DNA of 64,000 bases from Stachybotrys elegans (lineage: Eukaryota; Ascomycota; Sordariomycetes; Hypocreales; Stachybotryaceae). Below, one piece after another: positions 34,248-50,400 of the stretch. The stretch is taken from the NCBI GenBank assembly GCA_020746835.1, contig JAGPNK010000006.1, forward strand, positions 1,426,001 through 1,490,000. Reading direction: 5' to 3'. A model generated the notes under the pieces. It was not told where the DNA came from, did not search any database, and saw nothing but the letters and a program-made list of their open reading frames with translations. Numbering within the stretch: position 1 is the first letter of the stretch; every line of letters starts with the position of its first letter. Both the position numbers and the translations under genes were made by a program.

Positions 34248-35296
34248 CTAAAGCTGTCGATAGAACTCAACAAGCTTCTTGGCGCCAATCTCCCACGTCG
34301 TGTCGTTCTGCAGGTGATGCCCAGCCCTCGGTACAAAGGACACCTCGGCAGCATCATCCGTCGTCTTACCAGCCCAGAGCGCCCGCGCCGCCTCTCGATA
34401 GAAGGCGCCCAGGCGCTCCATGATGGGTGCCGTCATCAGCTTGTCCTCGGTGCCCGTGAGGACGAGGACTTTCCTGTCTGAGTCGTTCTGGATGTGCCTC
34501 AGGATGCGCCGGGGGTCCGCAAACGCAGTCATCATGGTGATGGGCCACCAGAAGGCCTCGTAGCGGTTGACGTGGGCCTGGAACTCGGCGACCTGCGCGT
34601 CGCCGATGTCCTCGCCAAAGAATATGCGCTTGATCAGCATCGGGTGCGAGAGGGGCGAGTTCGGATGCCAGCCGTGCAGAAGCATGCGGATCAAGAACCA
34701 CGGGTCGACGCGGGCCCAATTCATGTACACGCCCATCCTGCCCGCTGCGTTAGTCTTAAATCTATCCAACAAGGAAGGGATTGGAAGGTATAGACGCACG
34801 ACCCAAACGCCGGGACAGCGCCCAGCAATGCCAGCCCCTTGACGGTGACAAGCCCTTGGGAGAGGACATCCTGGCCCAGCCCGCCACCGCTCGAGTGCCC
34901 AACGAGAACAACCTCACTATCCTCGCGGTCCTGCACCCATCGTATGCCCGCCACCAAGTCATCCGCAAGCATGCGCCTCGACGTGCCGTACACCATGCGC
35001 AGGTACGACGGATGCCAGCTGTCGCCGTGGCCCCGGATCGAGATGGCGTAGCAGGGGATGCCCTCAGACGCACAGAACCGCATGTAGTCTGCCCACACCC
35101 AGGCCGAGCCCATGCCGCCGTGCATGAAGAAGAGCGGCGGGGTCTTGGACGGTCGGGCCGGGCGAGCATGGAGGATCTCGAGGCGGCCTCCGGGCGTATC
35201 AACCCAGTGTCGTTCTAGCCCTGCGGGTGGAGGACGGGGTGCGTCGGTAGGCCTCGTCCACGCGAGCCATCTCCATGTGTAGTAAAAGTTGAACAT
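34248..35296 (-). CDS. Alpha/beta-hydrolase fold protein
   Basis: Serine hydrolase of unassigned substrate. Exons 35296-34800 and 34737-34248 (intron 34738-34799) give 328 aa. The oxyanion-type HGGMGSAW, the nucleophile elbow GHSSGGG (Ser near residue 130), the Asp loop VLTGTEDKLM and the catalytic His in RAGHHLQ appear in the canonical order. The segment YAISIRGHGDSW is the strand/loop found in many lipase- and esterase-like members. The N-terminus (MFNFYYTWRWLAWTRP) is aromatic-rich and could be a membrane-associating stretch, but no clear signal peptide is present. A TATA-like motif lies upstream. The intron is supported by joining PAFGS to MGVYMNWAR. Tandem with the PRMT5 gene downstream of it on the same strand; no functional link is evident. 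Confidence 0.85.
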
Positions 35297-35870
35297 TGTC
35301 AGTCGTGTCTTGTTGAATGATAGTCGACGGTGATGATGGCCTGGTGGGTGGCCGAGGAGTCGACGCTCCTTTATACCCGGCCGCCTTCACAGCCACCCAA
35401 ATCACTCGCGCAAGCGTAGTGCATTGCCAGCTTCTAGCCAAGCTTCGGTGGCTTATGTTGGCGGATGACACCTCGTATGCAGCGAAGCAATCAGTCACAT
35501 CGTGGGAAGCGCTGCGCAACAGCTGGCCAGCTGAGGGATAGCGTGAGAAAAAGAACCGGGTTGAGCGACATCAGCAGCTGGTTTCATTTGTCCCGGTCGA
35601 TGACTCAACTGGCAGCAAGTTCTCATTGCACCCTTTCTTTTCAGCCCAGAATCCAAGGGCCTGCAGACAGAGTCAATGCATTGCTACGTTGCGCAGTGAG
35701 ATCGCACACCGAGCAACGTGTGACTGCATCAAGGAAGGGTAGGACACACTTCACTAATATAATTGGCATGGATCAATGTATATTTTTCTCTGCTTCTCTG
35801 TTCCTCCCTTTCCCGACTTGCTTTTTGGGAGTCTTTCCAACCATTGTCAATGCGTATAAGCCGTCTTATC
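35297..35870. other. Intergenic region between PRMT5 and the hydrolase
   Basis: 574 bases holding the hydrolase promoter and the PRMT5 3' flank. No gene was seen. Confidence 0.55.
35368..35375 (-). promoter_or_regulatory. TATA-like box of the alpha/beta hydrolase gene
   Basis: TATAAAGG reads on the minus strand about 72-79 bases upstream of the hydrolase ATG. Assignment rests on motif and position only. Confidence 0.45.
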
Positions 35871-38425
35871 TCACATCAGGCATGCGACGCTTCTGCTGCT
35901 GCACAGCTCCGAGCTTGCAACCTTGATGCGTGAAGAGGGACCAACCCAAGTCCACGCTTCCACAAGCCACTCATACCAGACCTTAGTGTCGTCGGTCTGG
36001 CGCCACATGCTCACCTCGAGCTCAGTATCGGCGGGGAAATACAAGGGTTGCTATTGGATTGTTAGTTTCCATATCGCATTCGTCACTGATATTGTCTCTG
36101 AAAACATACCTTGAGAGGGAAGAAAATGGGAAACCAGGAGATCATGTCCTTGCTCTTCTCGTCGATCCTCTCTGGGTGCGTGCTAATCTCTACCTTGTCG
36201 CCATTGTTTTCTTCCAGTTGAGACTGGTAGAGGGTAGACTCGAAATAGCCGGCCAGTCCATGTGTGACACCACGCGTTCGGCATACGAAGGTCAGATGGC
36301 AGAAGCGTGAGTTGTGGTCGTTGGCACCTGCAGCGCCGGACATGCTCCCACCGCCGCCTCCGACGACGCCTCCAGACCGCCGAGCTTCCACGGACTGCAG
36401 TGTGGACTCTGGAATAGGATGCGAAAACTCCCAGGCCTCCTGGAACCGGGGATGACCAGGCACGCGCTGGCAGACAAAGTCCAGGGCGTACAGCCTCACG
36501 ACCCACGGTGTCTCAAATACCGTGGACTCCGAAGGCAAGCGTGATAGGATATCGGCGTGAATCTTGGGCGTAGAGATCGGGCTTAGATGCGCCGTGTAAG
36601 AGCTGGGTATCGAGATGCCGTGGGGCTTGGCCATGACATGCTGAATACCATCCAGGCACTCGGGAGAAAGCTCATTGTCGCCAAAGGAACCAAGGAGCTC
36701 CGAGATGAGGATATCAACCTTGCCATAGATGGGGCCGTTCTCAGCTGACTCTGACACGATGGGACCTTTCCATGCGCGCATATCCGTCTTGATAACATTG
36801 ACCCGCCCGCCCCAGACTGTCTGGTTCTGGCGCAAAAGGTAGACGTAGGCATTGGGGTTCTTCTCGACAGCCCACACCTCAACCGGAACCCCGGTGAACT
36901 CGGCAGCCTTGAGCGCACGGGTAACGAGGGGTCCTCTGCCTGAACCGGCCACGGCAATGACAACGACGCCTTCTTTGGAAGTGGGCTTGCCCAGGGCTTT
37001 CCACTCACTCAATGCCTCCACAACTGCACTTTCATACTGGTTGTACTTGACGGGATCGCCCTCAAATACTTCATAAGTCGCTGACTCCAAGTTATCTGAA
37101 AGAGGCTGCAGTGGTGATTGCAACCAGTCTTGGAAACTGGTCATGGTGCCTCCCTCGAGTGCCGAGAAGGGCTCCTGCTGCGACTCCAGCCATCTCATAT
37201 AGCTGTAGTAATCGCTGAACTTGGTCTTGCTGACAGTTTCCTTCTGCAAAGTTTTCTTAACGTCGGCGAGGGCAGGGAACTCCTCATCCGTTGGACGCAT
37301 GTCAACGTCAGATGTGGTAGTCTGGGCTTCCGACTTGATCTGAGAGACGTCTGGGCCCATATCGCATAGAAGCAGCCAAGGTGTGTTTTTCAGGCGCATG
37401 TACGTGAATATCATGTTCTGGTGGTGCTTCGACATGCTGGGGAAGCCACTCTTGTTGGCCTGGAAGACCTCAGGACCAAGTGTCAAGTAGTGAAGAGGCT
37501 CCGCAAACCATCGGTTCTGCAGGTCCATCTCTGGCATAACCTTGGGCAGTTTGAGCGCTGGAATAGAGTCAACAACAACAGCCCTGCTACTTGGATTCGG
37601 AAGCGAATTGTTTTGCATCACCTACCCACATAAAGACGCAAGTTGTAGTTGCAAACGGTGCGAATATGGTGCCAAGAGTCCCAGGTTGTGAAGATGTCGA
37701 TCTCCTCCTCTGGGGTGCCGGAAGGTGTGTGGGCGCCTAGGGAAGACAGCGTCTGGTTCGGCTCCTGGACACCGGGCTCCCTGTACATCGGCATGTGTAT
37801 CAAGAAGGTCAAGCGACTGCCAATGGACAGAGCCTCTTGGATGGCCCTTGAATACTGGGCAATGCCTTGGTTTCCTTGGGCCTTGGTGGCGTCATGCTGA
37901 GGTCCAGGTACAATGATGCTCTTGACACCACAAAAATTGGCATAGTTGATCTCAAGATTCAGAACTTGACGGGAGATGCTGGCTACAACGGGATTCTTGG
38001 ATGAGAGATCAATCCAAGGACTGATGTACGCGACGTAGGTGTTGACTGCGGGGCTCGGGAACAAGCCTGTATCTTCCGGTGTCAGTGGCGGGATGATGGG
38101 ATCAGCACGAGAAGCCGTGGCAGCGGCTGTGGGCTTCTCGTTGGCCTGCTCCAGAGTCTGCAGGTGCTGCGAGACCAGCTCGAAGACCCGAGACTTGAAG
38201 TGGTTGTTGGTCACAGGAGTCGTCACGAAGCTCGCCTGTCGGTTGTCAGCATCCACATGTGTTGTGCATCGGAGAAATGCTTCGTACGCCCTGATTGAGG
38301 ATGTGGCCGTACTGGAGGTCAGTAAGAGGCATCTCTCGGCTCGAGTCATGCTGGCCAAGGTGAAATAGAGGGCGCTGAGGCTCAAACCCTCCCATGGGAG
38401 AGAACTCAGTGTTATCGAGCGACAT
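35871..38425 (-). CDS. PRMT5: Protein arginine N-methyltransferase 5 (type II, symmetric dimethylation)
   Basis: SAM-dependent enzyme making symmetric dimethylarginine on Sm proteins and histones in the family; fission yeast homologue Skb1. Exons 38425-38288, 38235-37626, 37557-36110 and 36050-35871 give 791 aa. An N-terminal TIM-barrel-like part (FHLGQHDSSREMP; spliced QGASFVTTPVTNNHFKSRV) is followed by the Rossmann domain with VIAVAGSGRGPL (SAM motif I, GxGRGP) and the double-E loop SELLGSFGDNELSPECLDG. YEVFEGDPVKYNQYESAV is a PRMT5 hallmark. The last exon supplies the barrel strand (PADTELEVSMWRQTDDTKVW) and a CLM C-terminus. Introns at 38236-38287 (branch GCTGAC) and 37558-37625 restore family sequence. 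The start codon is the first ATG giving this reading; an in-frame ATG 22 codons upstream is less likely. Confidence 0.94.
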
Positions 38426-41666
<3,241 letters not shown>

Positions 41667-42368
41667 AGTGTCGAGGAGACATGAGTCACACATACTTGCA
41701 CGATATAGACGATCTAGAGCAGACGTCGTCCCCTTGGTGTTGATGGTTGTATTCAGGCTTGAAGATGGCTTGCGTTGGTCATAGAGTGCTAGGCGTATGG
41801 TCGGAGTTCAATACAAGATCAGTAAAAAAACAGGACGGGAAAAAAAAACCGCCAATCCTTCCGTTTCTTTTTATAGCGAATGCTAGTCATATCAAGCCCA
41901 TGTCATTAGACGGTCTCGGACATTGCTTCAATCCCTTCATCGCGTACAGTTGCCTTGTCAGCAATGGTGAAACAGATTGGACAGCAACTTCAGCCCCATG
42001 GGATGGCTCTATTGCGAAGCGGCTGCGCAATATTGTCGGAGAGCTCGGTCAAAGCTAATGTTAGGCTTGGACCGCACCCCTCGCAACGTGGTAGTCTGTA
42101 TACCTGGATTCAAGGTTGTGTACGAATACGAACATCCTTGACCGGTGAGACGCAAACCGGGGCATTGAAGGTCGCGCCCTCAAGGGTGCCCCATAAGCCC
42201 ATTTTGGCGTATTCGGAAACCGTCATTGGCACGGCTCGGAAACCTGGATGCTCCAAGGACCTTGGGCACTTGTATATATAGCTTCAGCTGGGGCAGGTTC
42301 TTCTCGGTTTTGTTGTACTCGCTTGGTTAGGATTCCTCGTCCATTCGCTTCTTTGCAGTTTCTCGGCC
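41667..42368. other. Intergenic region between PRP43 and the FAD oxidase
   Basis: About 700 bases in tandem orientation. Carries the PRP43 3' flank, with A-runs near 41823-41850, and the TATA-containing promoter of the oxidase. No gene was seen. Confidence 0.55.
42273..42280 (+). promoter_or_regulatory. TATA box of the FAD-linked oxidase gene
   Basis: TATATATA stands about 90 bases before the oxidase ATG, at a distance usual for inducible fungal secreted-enzyme genes. Assignment rests on motif and position. Confidence 0.5.
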
Positions 42369-44181
42369 ATGGCTCCCAGCTTCGCTCAGCTTTTGCTTCT
42401 CTCCGTTGGTGCTCTAGCAACCCAGAGCCACTGCCTCGCTGCTTCAGCATGCAGAGACATATCCCTTGCGATACCAGGCCGCGTGGAAATGCCCATCAGC
42501 ATCAGATATCTGGCCGAGGTCAACAGCTACTGGTCCTTGGCATTGCGTGAGATCAAGCCAGCCTGCGTCGTGTTTCCCAACAGCGCCGAGGACGTGGCCA
42601 CAGCCGTTACCATATTGAGCACCTACCCAAGCGTCAACTTTACCGTCAAGAGCGGCGGTCATGACCCTAACTCGGGCCACGCTTCGGTCAACCGAGGAGT
42701 GCTCATTTCTATGGCAGAGCTGACGGGCGCCACCTATGACAGCGAGACGGGCCTTGCCAAAGTTCTCCCCGGAGGCGAATGGAACGATGTTATCAGTGAT
42801 CTGAGCGAGTACGGTGTGACGGTAGCTGGTGGCCGGCTGGGTAGGTGCCTCCCCCCCTGACGCTCCCCCTTCCTGGACTGACATGTGTTTGTGTGTCTTG
42901 CAGGCATAGTTGGTGTCGGAGGTCTCCTCCTCCAAGGAGGCATCTCGTTCCTGAGTGCCCAGTATGGGCTCGCTGCCGATGTAAGTTGGTGCAACAGCCA
43001 CCGCTCAGAAGAAGAAATATAAGCCAATGAGGCATCCCAACTGACTCGATATACGAATCTCTCAGAGCGTTGTCGGTTGGAATACCGTGCTTCCTAATGG
43101 AACCATCGCCTATATCAACGCCACCACTCGACCGGACCTTGCAGTGGCTATGCGAGGCAGTGGCAGCCAGTTCGGTAAGCCCACAACTCTCTTCACGGAG
43201 AAACCTTCTCTCAACTTTGAATAGGAATCGTCACCGAGTTCACAATCCAAGCCCATCCCATCGGCCAAGTCTGGGGTGGCGCCCGCATCTATGGAGCCGA
43301 CCAGTTTGATGCACTCTACCAGGCGCTCCATAACTTTGTTCCCGGCAACGCCGATGATCCCAAGGCAGCCATCATCTTCGCCAGGTCTGAAGGCTCCGGA
43401 GCCATAACCCCACTCATCTTCTACTTCTATGATGGAGCAGAAGTGCCCGCGGATAGCCCCCTGGCCGAGTTCCTGGCCATCAAACCCCTTGTCGACCTGA
43501 CCAGCACCCAGAGCTATCCTGCGCTTGTGAGTCTAGGGACCACAGAAGGCTCCCGTGGTCTGAACTGTTGCTGACAATTGAAAGTTGCGAGCCAACGGCG
43601 AACTAGGATCGGCAACGAGCTCGAGGATGTCATTCAGAGTAGGGCGCCCCTGATGGTGGCCGATCCAACGTGTTGCTGACGTCTCGCAGACATACACCAT
43701 TCCCTATGTCAAGGGCCATCCCGAAATGTACACGGAGATCGCAGACATGTGGTCCAATATCACTGCTCCTCACTTGAGCACTTCACTCCCAGGCTTGTCG
43801 CAGTGCAGCATCGACTTTCAGCCTCTTCCTGCCATTATCGGCGCTGAGAGCCAAAGGCGCGGCGGTAATGCCATGGGCATTTCCGGGGACGACATTGACC
43901 GTCTGATTCTCGAGCTCCAGTGCGGCTGGGCCGGCCAACAGGATGACGAGGTCATCTACTCCATGTCCCGTGCCATGACGGACTGGCTGGAAGCTCGGGT
44001 TCCTGTTTGGCTCGCCAACGAGTCCCAGAGCAACCCATACCTGCCCCTCCTTATGAACGACGCCATGGGCGACCAGAACGTGACCGGCAGATACCGGGAC
44101 TACGCCATCTTCAAAGCTCTACAGAGCGAGATGGATCCGGATGGCGTCTTCCGTAACAGAGTCGGTGGATACAAGTACTAA
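42369..44181 (+). CDS. Secreted FAD-linked oxidoreductase, berberine-bridge-enzyme type (PCMH FAD fold)
   Basis: Predicted extracellular flavoprotein oxidase. Six exons (42369-42840, 42904-42980, 43066-43174, 43225-43526, 43585-43638, 43690-44181) give 501 aa. Residues 1-24 look like a signal peptide. The PCMH FAD-binding domain carries VKSGGHDPNSG, with His98 where covalent 8-alpha-histidyl FAD forms in the family. The second covalent-attachment Cys of berberine bridge enzyme is not seen (GGISFLSAQYG), so attachment should be single. GWNTVLPNGTIAYIN and the C-terminal YRDYAIFKALQSEMDPDGVF are family segments; the latter replaces the usual BBE-domain end. The small fifth exon (54 nt) was deduced from frame. 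Such enzymes oxidise sugars or act in secondary metabolism; no other biosynthetic gene is adjacent, so the substrate is open. Confidence 0.88.
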
Positions 44182-47030
44182 CCCCATACTCAGTGCCGGT
44201 GACCTGACAAGGTTGATCGAACCCGGAGATTGCTTGGGCGTATTGCAGGCAGCGCAGATTCGCATCGTGCTCCTTTGGTATATAGGAGACACGTAGCCAA
44301 ACCTGGGCCGTTGGAGGTTATAGTACTTTGCTCAAAAAAGAAGAAAGGGGGAGAAAAAAACACAATCAGGTTCAACGATGTCGGGACTCGCCGAGTGGAG
44401 GGAGAGGGCATCAGCCAGTTACTCCGCTACAAGAGAGGGTCATGATGGAGCCATAACTCCATTCTGCATGTTGTTTAAACATAGCGTAGTCCTCTTTCCT
44501 TTCGACCCCATGACCTGCAAGTACAGACATACAACGCTTTTCTTGGGTCAACCGAAATTCTTACACGCTAATTTCTGCGGCAGAACCCTCGCATACTTGA
44601 GTGCGTGATAACTCCACAGGCAGACGCCAGTTAGTATCTCGTAACACATATGGTCTCCCCTTGGTGCGGGCAAAGTCGGACCAAAAGCGAGCAGCTTGTA
44701 GGGCTGTCATATGATAGTACTAGATGCCGAGCGTAGCTATACCAGGGGGGTTGAAAGTCCCCATCTGGTACATCTGTGTATATCAAGGTAGGTGAGCACG
44801 ATTTCATTGAGCAGCCCCCGCAGTAAGCTTCTTGCCATCCTCTTCTTTCAACGAGTGGGCATCTCGACACCCAGCTCGTTTAGACAGAGTAACTTCACCA
44901 GCCGCAAGGAAGCAGGATCGGCTTCCAATATCCTCTCATCCGTGTGCGGGGGCCAGCCGGGTGACAACTGCCGTTCATCCATCCATCAACGTAGGTTTCG
45001 ACGCAACGGTGCCATCAGTTGGAGCACATGCCCCAACATGTAGCCAATCCGCCATCCGCGATAGGTGTGTGATTCATGCAGATGTGTTCATTGTTGTACT
45101 GTGGCACGACGTGCAAGCCCATTTCTATGAGCGACGCTTTGGACTTGCCCACACCATACATCAGGTAGGCGAAAGTAGCATCACGAGCCGGCGGGTTTTT
45201 TCTTCTTCTTCTCCTGGTTCCCACCCGCCCGCTCAGACACGCGGTATCGTGCCGGGGATCGCGACAGGTTTCCGGGTTGGAACTCGTCCCGCCTTGCCGC
45301 CGTGCCCGAGGCAGACCAACAAATATGGCGAGCTGTTCTGAAGGACAACCCATCTCGACGTATCCACCGCTAACCTCGACCGCGCCCCGAAACCGCCCGA
45401 CAAGACAAGGAGAAGTACCGAGCTCGACTCACTCCCGGTCTGTTCACGAACTAAAAGCAGGGTTGACGATAAGTGGGTAGTGGGATGGAACGCAGCCGGT
45501 CCGGCGTGTCGAGTGGGTGTGAGCCGGGGTAAGATGGTTATCGACGCACAGCATGTCTCCCGTCCTCACCACAAGAGCCGGGGTACCTTGGCTTGCTGAA
45601 TGCAAGCTTTTGACAACACAGCAATCCCATCGAGCATCTAGCTTGCCCTCCCTGGCTGGGATTCGTGCCCTTGCACCATACGAGTTCAATCGTCCTCGTG
45701 TATTCCCCATCTCCTATCTCTCCCTTGGAATCTTGGCAGATGCGGCAAGATGTTCAAGTCAACGTCTGTTCTTTGCTCTCTCCTATTTCTGCTTTTTTTT
45801 TTTTTCCGGCTCAGAACCAACGACTCCAGCCAAGACCAGTGCCAGAAGCGAAGTTCTTGGGTTTCCTGCCCCGCAGAACAGAAGTGCGCGTTGCAACCAC
45901 AAGCCAAATCGTTCGACATTCTTCACGCGTTTGGGGGTAGAGGCTGCCGTATGCCGCCTATCACAATGACACCCTCCCGGAAAACACCCTTGGTGGCGTT
46001 CTCATGTATGCATGGTGCGTCACACCTCTGTGATACCATCCATAGTGAACCGTGTTCCCAAAGAGGCCCTCGACGACGACGGAATCTCGATAGGGCTATG
46101 GCAGACCCTTATCCCGGGTCGGATTGTTTTTGCGTATCCCCACACTGCTTGACTGACGCTCCAGTTTGCCATCGTCATTGTGACATTGCTAAGGGAGGGT
46201 CGGTGGGCGGCGTGGTATATTGGCCTAGAATAAGCGAGTCCGATCGAGGGGGCTTGGTTTGGTGCTCGACGTTATTGCGTTCGAGCAGGAGGGGCCACAT
46301 CCGGTATCCAAGCCCATTACTTGTCTCCAGCCACCCCATTGTTAACCCTCCAGGCTGGCTAGGAGGGTGGCATTGCATGCTCCCCCCACCCTACCCTCCC
46401 CTCTGAATTGTAGTGACATCCACAGAGGTCCTCGTTGACAGAGAGGCAACGCCTTCAGCTTGCTGCACACGTCCACGATAGGGCGTTTCGTCCGTGTACG
46501 AGCAGCTTCCTGTCAGCCTGCAGGCAAGGATCTACAGGCGTTTCGCGCGTGGTAGTGGATGACGGACGGGGCACCGGGATACCCTTGCCGCCCCACCATC
46601 ATCACCTTTGTCTTGTAAGGATGGCACTCTTCTCTTCCATCAAGGCGTCGCCATGCCTATTTGCGGAAGTGATATTATGACCGCACCGTCGGTCCTCAGG
46701 TATGTAAGGAAGCCGCGTCGCTGTCGAGGTGCCGTCCGCTCTCGTTTGCTTCCGCCGTAGCACAGCATCGATCTCGAGGCTGAGACTCGTTGGCCATCCA
46801 CCCAACTCGAATCAACTTCACTTCTCGGTTTTCTCGTACGTGTTTCCTCTTCTCATAATCATGGCAGATGTGAGTTTCATGGCAATTAATCTCGGTATGT
46901 GGTGGTAGAACCGACCAAAGCCGCTTGCTACCAGCGGGTAGCACCCTTTACCATCAGTCCGAATAGAGCGCTGCATCAGCGTTCACTTCATCTAAGTGGT
47001 TCGATATCTCAGGCCACCAACAAAGGCAAC
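44182..47030. other. Gene-poor region, no confident gene
   Basis: About 2.8 kb. The largest frame (45750-46406 plus, 218 codons) begins with a hydrophobic run, but that run is encoded by a T tract (45790-45806) and the rest has no recognisable pattern, so I did not call it. The region ends in the leader of the small Cys-motif gene. Confidence 0.45.
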
Positions 47031-47433
47031 ATGAGCGGCGGTTTCTACAAGTACCGCTGCAAGTACTTCTACTCCCATAATTGCCCAAATTGGGTATGGG
47101 TGAATAATTCGCCCTGTGCAAGCTGCCTCGTAAGGCTACCTGTCCATCGTGCCCGCACACCAGAGACTGACGCGTCGGTAGGCCGATGGGCGAGACGGCG
47201 AGCATATACAGGCTCCCTCGTGGGAAGTAAACCATGATATCGTGGTTCCGTGTGTGCAGAACGGTATTCTGCAGTATGTCATGATGGAGCTCATAGCTCC
47301 CAGCAAACCAGGCGAGCACTGGACACTCCGTGATAAAACGGAGAAACCGGCGACGAGTCTTCCCATGCCTACTCCGAGCAGCTTCTCGTCTGTGCCTTCC
47401 ATGACCATTACCAGCGGGGTATATAGTCACTAA
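47031..47433 (+). CDS. Small Cys-motif protein of unknown function (starts MSGGFYKYRCKYF)
   Basis: Two exons, 47031-47129 and 47182-47433, give 116 aa; the gene is too short and split to stand out as an open frame. The 52-nt intron has clean GTAAGG and TAG ends and a GACTGAC branch site; splicing joins CASCL to ADGRDGEHIQ. The N-terminus holds four Cys (10, 18, 29, 32) in CKYFYSHNCPNW and PCASC, spacing CX7CX10CX2C, with conspicuous Trp/Tyr, suggesting a small metal-binding or disulfide knot. The middle (NGILQYVMMELIAP) looks structured; the end is Pro/Ser-rich. No signal peptide is present. From memory, similar MSGGFYKYRCKY-type short proteins are annotated as hypothetical in other Sordariomycetes; I cannot confirm that here. 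It stands alone in a gene-poor stretch. Confidence 0.68.
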
Positions 47434-50400
47434 GATCAAGAACGAGCAGCCCCTCCTTTTGGACTTGATCGATGCGTCAACAGGCTGAGGAGAATAGGTG
47501 ACGACCCAGTTTGACCGTTTGGTCAAAGATTGACACATGGTGGGCTGACAGGATGCTTCATTTTGGAAGGCAAATAGCAGCTCATTGCTCCATGTTAGAG
47601 TGGTTGGATAAGGTGATGTTTATCAGTATGGATATGAGAGTCGGAGGCGACTCGGTAATTTTAATTGATGCAGCTGCTCTTCTCTCCTACATAGTGTGTT
47701 AGCTTATGTCTGGGATTCGCTGTTCCCGCTCGAGTATCATAACGTTGGATGTCCATTGACCACAAACCCCAGCCGTGTAAATCGCGTGCGGCCAGACAGG
47801 TGGCGTGACGGAAGCCCGTCAGTTCATATCGGTGACTAGTCCCAATTATGATGCTGGGGTTGGTGTGCCAAAAGACGCCAACTTCTGCCTAATTGAAGCG
47901 CGGCCAACCCCAAGGCTACCTGGTCCCGAGAGGGTACAGCAGCAATATGCAAATAGTAGCGAGCGGGCGTGGGCAAGCAAAGCTCTTGACTTGCAGGCAT
48001 CCTGCCGGCATTGTCACGCTTTAGCCGAAAATGGATGACGGGTGCTCGATTCGGTAGCTCAACCCCGGTACCTCGACCTCACTCTCCTGAGTTGGTTGGC
48101 AGGGTGGAAAATGAAAGACGACTTGGCCCCGGGGGCTGGTATCCAAACGAGGGGGGCTCGGAGGCCACGCCCTAAGACCCTGGGTCTTGCTCGGCACTAT
48201 TCCAGCCGACCGTGATGCGTGATGTCAAACGTCCCGGAGGCTCTGGCCATAGCCGTAAATGACAGCTAACGGTTGCTTTTGGTCCCGCTTCAGGATTCGG
48301 CACCTGCTTGGGAGGGGCAAGCCGACAGTCTCGGTAGGAACGGATTGGCATGCTAGGCAAATTGGTGAGGTGGAGGGGCGGATATGCCACTCGCCATCCA
48401 CCCGAGCAGTTTGCCGTCTCCGGAACAGACAGCTGGTCCAAAGGTATGTATGTGTGTAGAGTCAAGGCCCGCTCATTCCGGTGTTGAGGAAATAGCGAGA
48501 GCGAGGGCAGCCATCCAGCTGCCCACAAATGCACTAGGCACGCCCGTGCCAAGAGTATCCTTGGAGAATGTGAGGGGAACACGAGGGACGAGACGGATAG
48601 TGGCTTGAGCAGAAGATACTATGGGTGGCTGCCGCCTTGCCAATCGGACAAGGCGCATTTTCGGACACTCATCGCCGAGTCTGTCGAGCGGCATAGCATG
48701 TACGGCTTGTTGCGACTTGTCTCCGAAAACAGAGATCGATGCAGGAGCTTGGGTGGATGCAACATCAGAAGATGGTGGAGATGAATGATATTGGACGCTG
48801 GAGATGGAGAGCACATGAAGTTGAGGTGGAGCGGACGAGCCAGCGCCGAGCGGGGGTAAGTGCAACGTGAACCAACCACCACGTCCACGCAGTCAGTCCC
48901 TTCCCTTCCAGGCCCCTTCCAAATCGGCTGATGTCAAGTCACTGCGCCTTCCCTGCGCAGAACATTGTGTGCATTCGATTAGCGGATCGAAACATATGGA
49001 ATAGGCAAGTATCAACCAACACTCAGCATCATGTGAGGCGTCAGGACTTTTCGCCAGCCAGTCACCAGTCACCAGTTGCCAGCCTCCTAGCAGAGCTTCC
49101 ATGTTGTGCAGCATATGTGTGGGGCGTGGATAAGGTGGTGCAAATTCAAGCGGCAGCGTCGGCGACCCTCGTTCTGCCAGGACTAGGCTTGCGGGAAGCC
49201 AAGGGGCCAGCCACCAACTCACCCAAGAGCCGCTTCTTGGTTCCAATTAGGGCAAGTAAGTTTGGGGGTGGCCTGGAGATGCGATACTCCGCACGGCTCA
49301 GACCTGTGGTGCTGGCTGCGGGCTGCTTCGTGTCGACGATAGAACCCATGGTACCGAGTAGTCTTCACATAGATCCCCGATTGGCTCTGTTCTCTTTCCT
49401 CCTACAGCCCAGCGTCATCCTTTTGGGCATGGAATGTTTGTAGTGTCTATGCTTGCGTCATGCACATGCATCATGCACCCGAGGTCGTCAGAGGCAATGT
49501 ATATCCACGCACACCTCTGGCATGGATCGTGGTGCGCCCTCTACAAGCCAACGCAAGTAAATCCTACACCGCGGCCGCTGAATCCACGTTCTACCATCAA
49601 GCTCCCTTGCAAGTAGACTAGCAGGTTTTGCTGAGTTTGCTTGGCAACGATATGCCGAGCCTGCATTGAGTGATGCTGGCAATCATCCAGGGCCTTTGCA
49701 TCTTTAGTACGGAGCAGGAGTCGAACGAAAAAAGACACGCGCATATAGAGACGCGCGAGGATAAGCCCTAGTGTCCTTGGTGCGATTCCTTTAATTCGGC
49801 CTTGGGTGGGCTCTTGAGCAGTTGGTCGGTCATGTATGGAAACCCCGCAATGCAACTCTCTTAGCTCCAGAGATTGCCGCAATTAGGAGGCATGACCTGG
49901 TGTCATTTGGAGCTTGGCTATTCCCACAAAAAGTGTCAACACTCCTGACAAATGGCTAATCAGGCAGCTTAAGCCAATCTGGTTTCGGTTGGTTGCACAT
50001 CCAAGGGAGAAGAGGGCGACGACGCATCTGCCCATATTGCATGTTAGCACTCGTACATATCTCGTCAAGGCAAGGGGCAAACTTATCCCCTCGTCCGCCG
50101 GGGGGGTCGTCCATCCACCATTTCTGGCACATGGACAACCCAGGGCTACCCACGCTTGGCCTGCCCTCCGATCCAATCTGTTGGAGCCAACATTGTGCAG
50201 CTCAGCATGATCCACAGCGATTTGTCTCAACTTGCGCCGTCCACATGAGCCAGACAAGTACGAAACTTTGACTCCAACTCGAGATGGGTCCCGGCACAGC
50301 TTTCGGCAGCAAGGAGGCGAATGGGTGGGCATGGATCCAATGCCGTCGTCGACTGGGAGAAGCATTCCATCAACTGCGGCGAACGAACGAGCTTCTTCTG

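Noticed and set aside
34366..35218. Arg/Pro-rich frames antisense or out of frame to the alpha/beta hydrolase
   Set aside because: Shadows of the GC-rich hydrolase exons, which carry the complete catalytic motifs.
45750..46406. 218-codon frame with an apparent signal peptide and several Cys
   Set aside because: The hydrophobic start comes from a T tract; no family pattern, no conserved-looking blocks, and such length is expected by chance in a long non-coding stretch.
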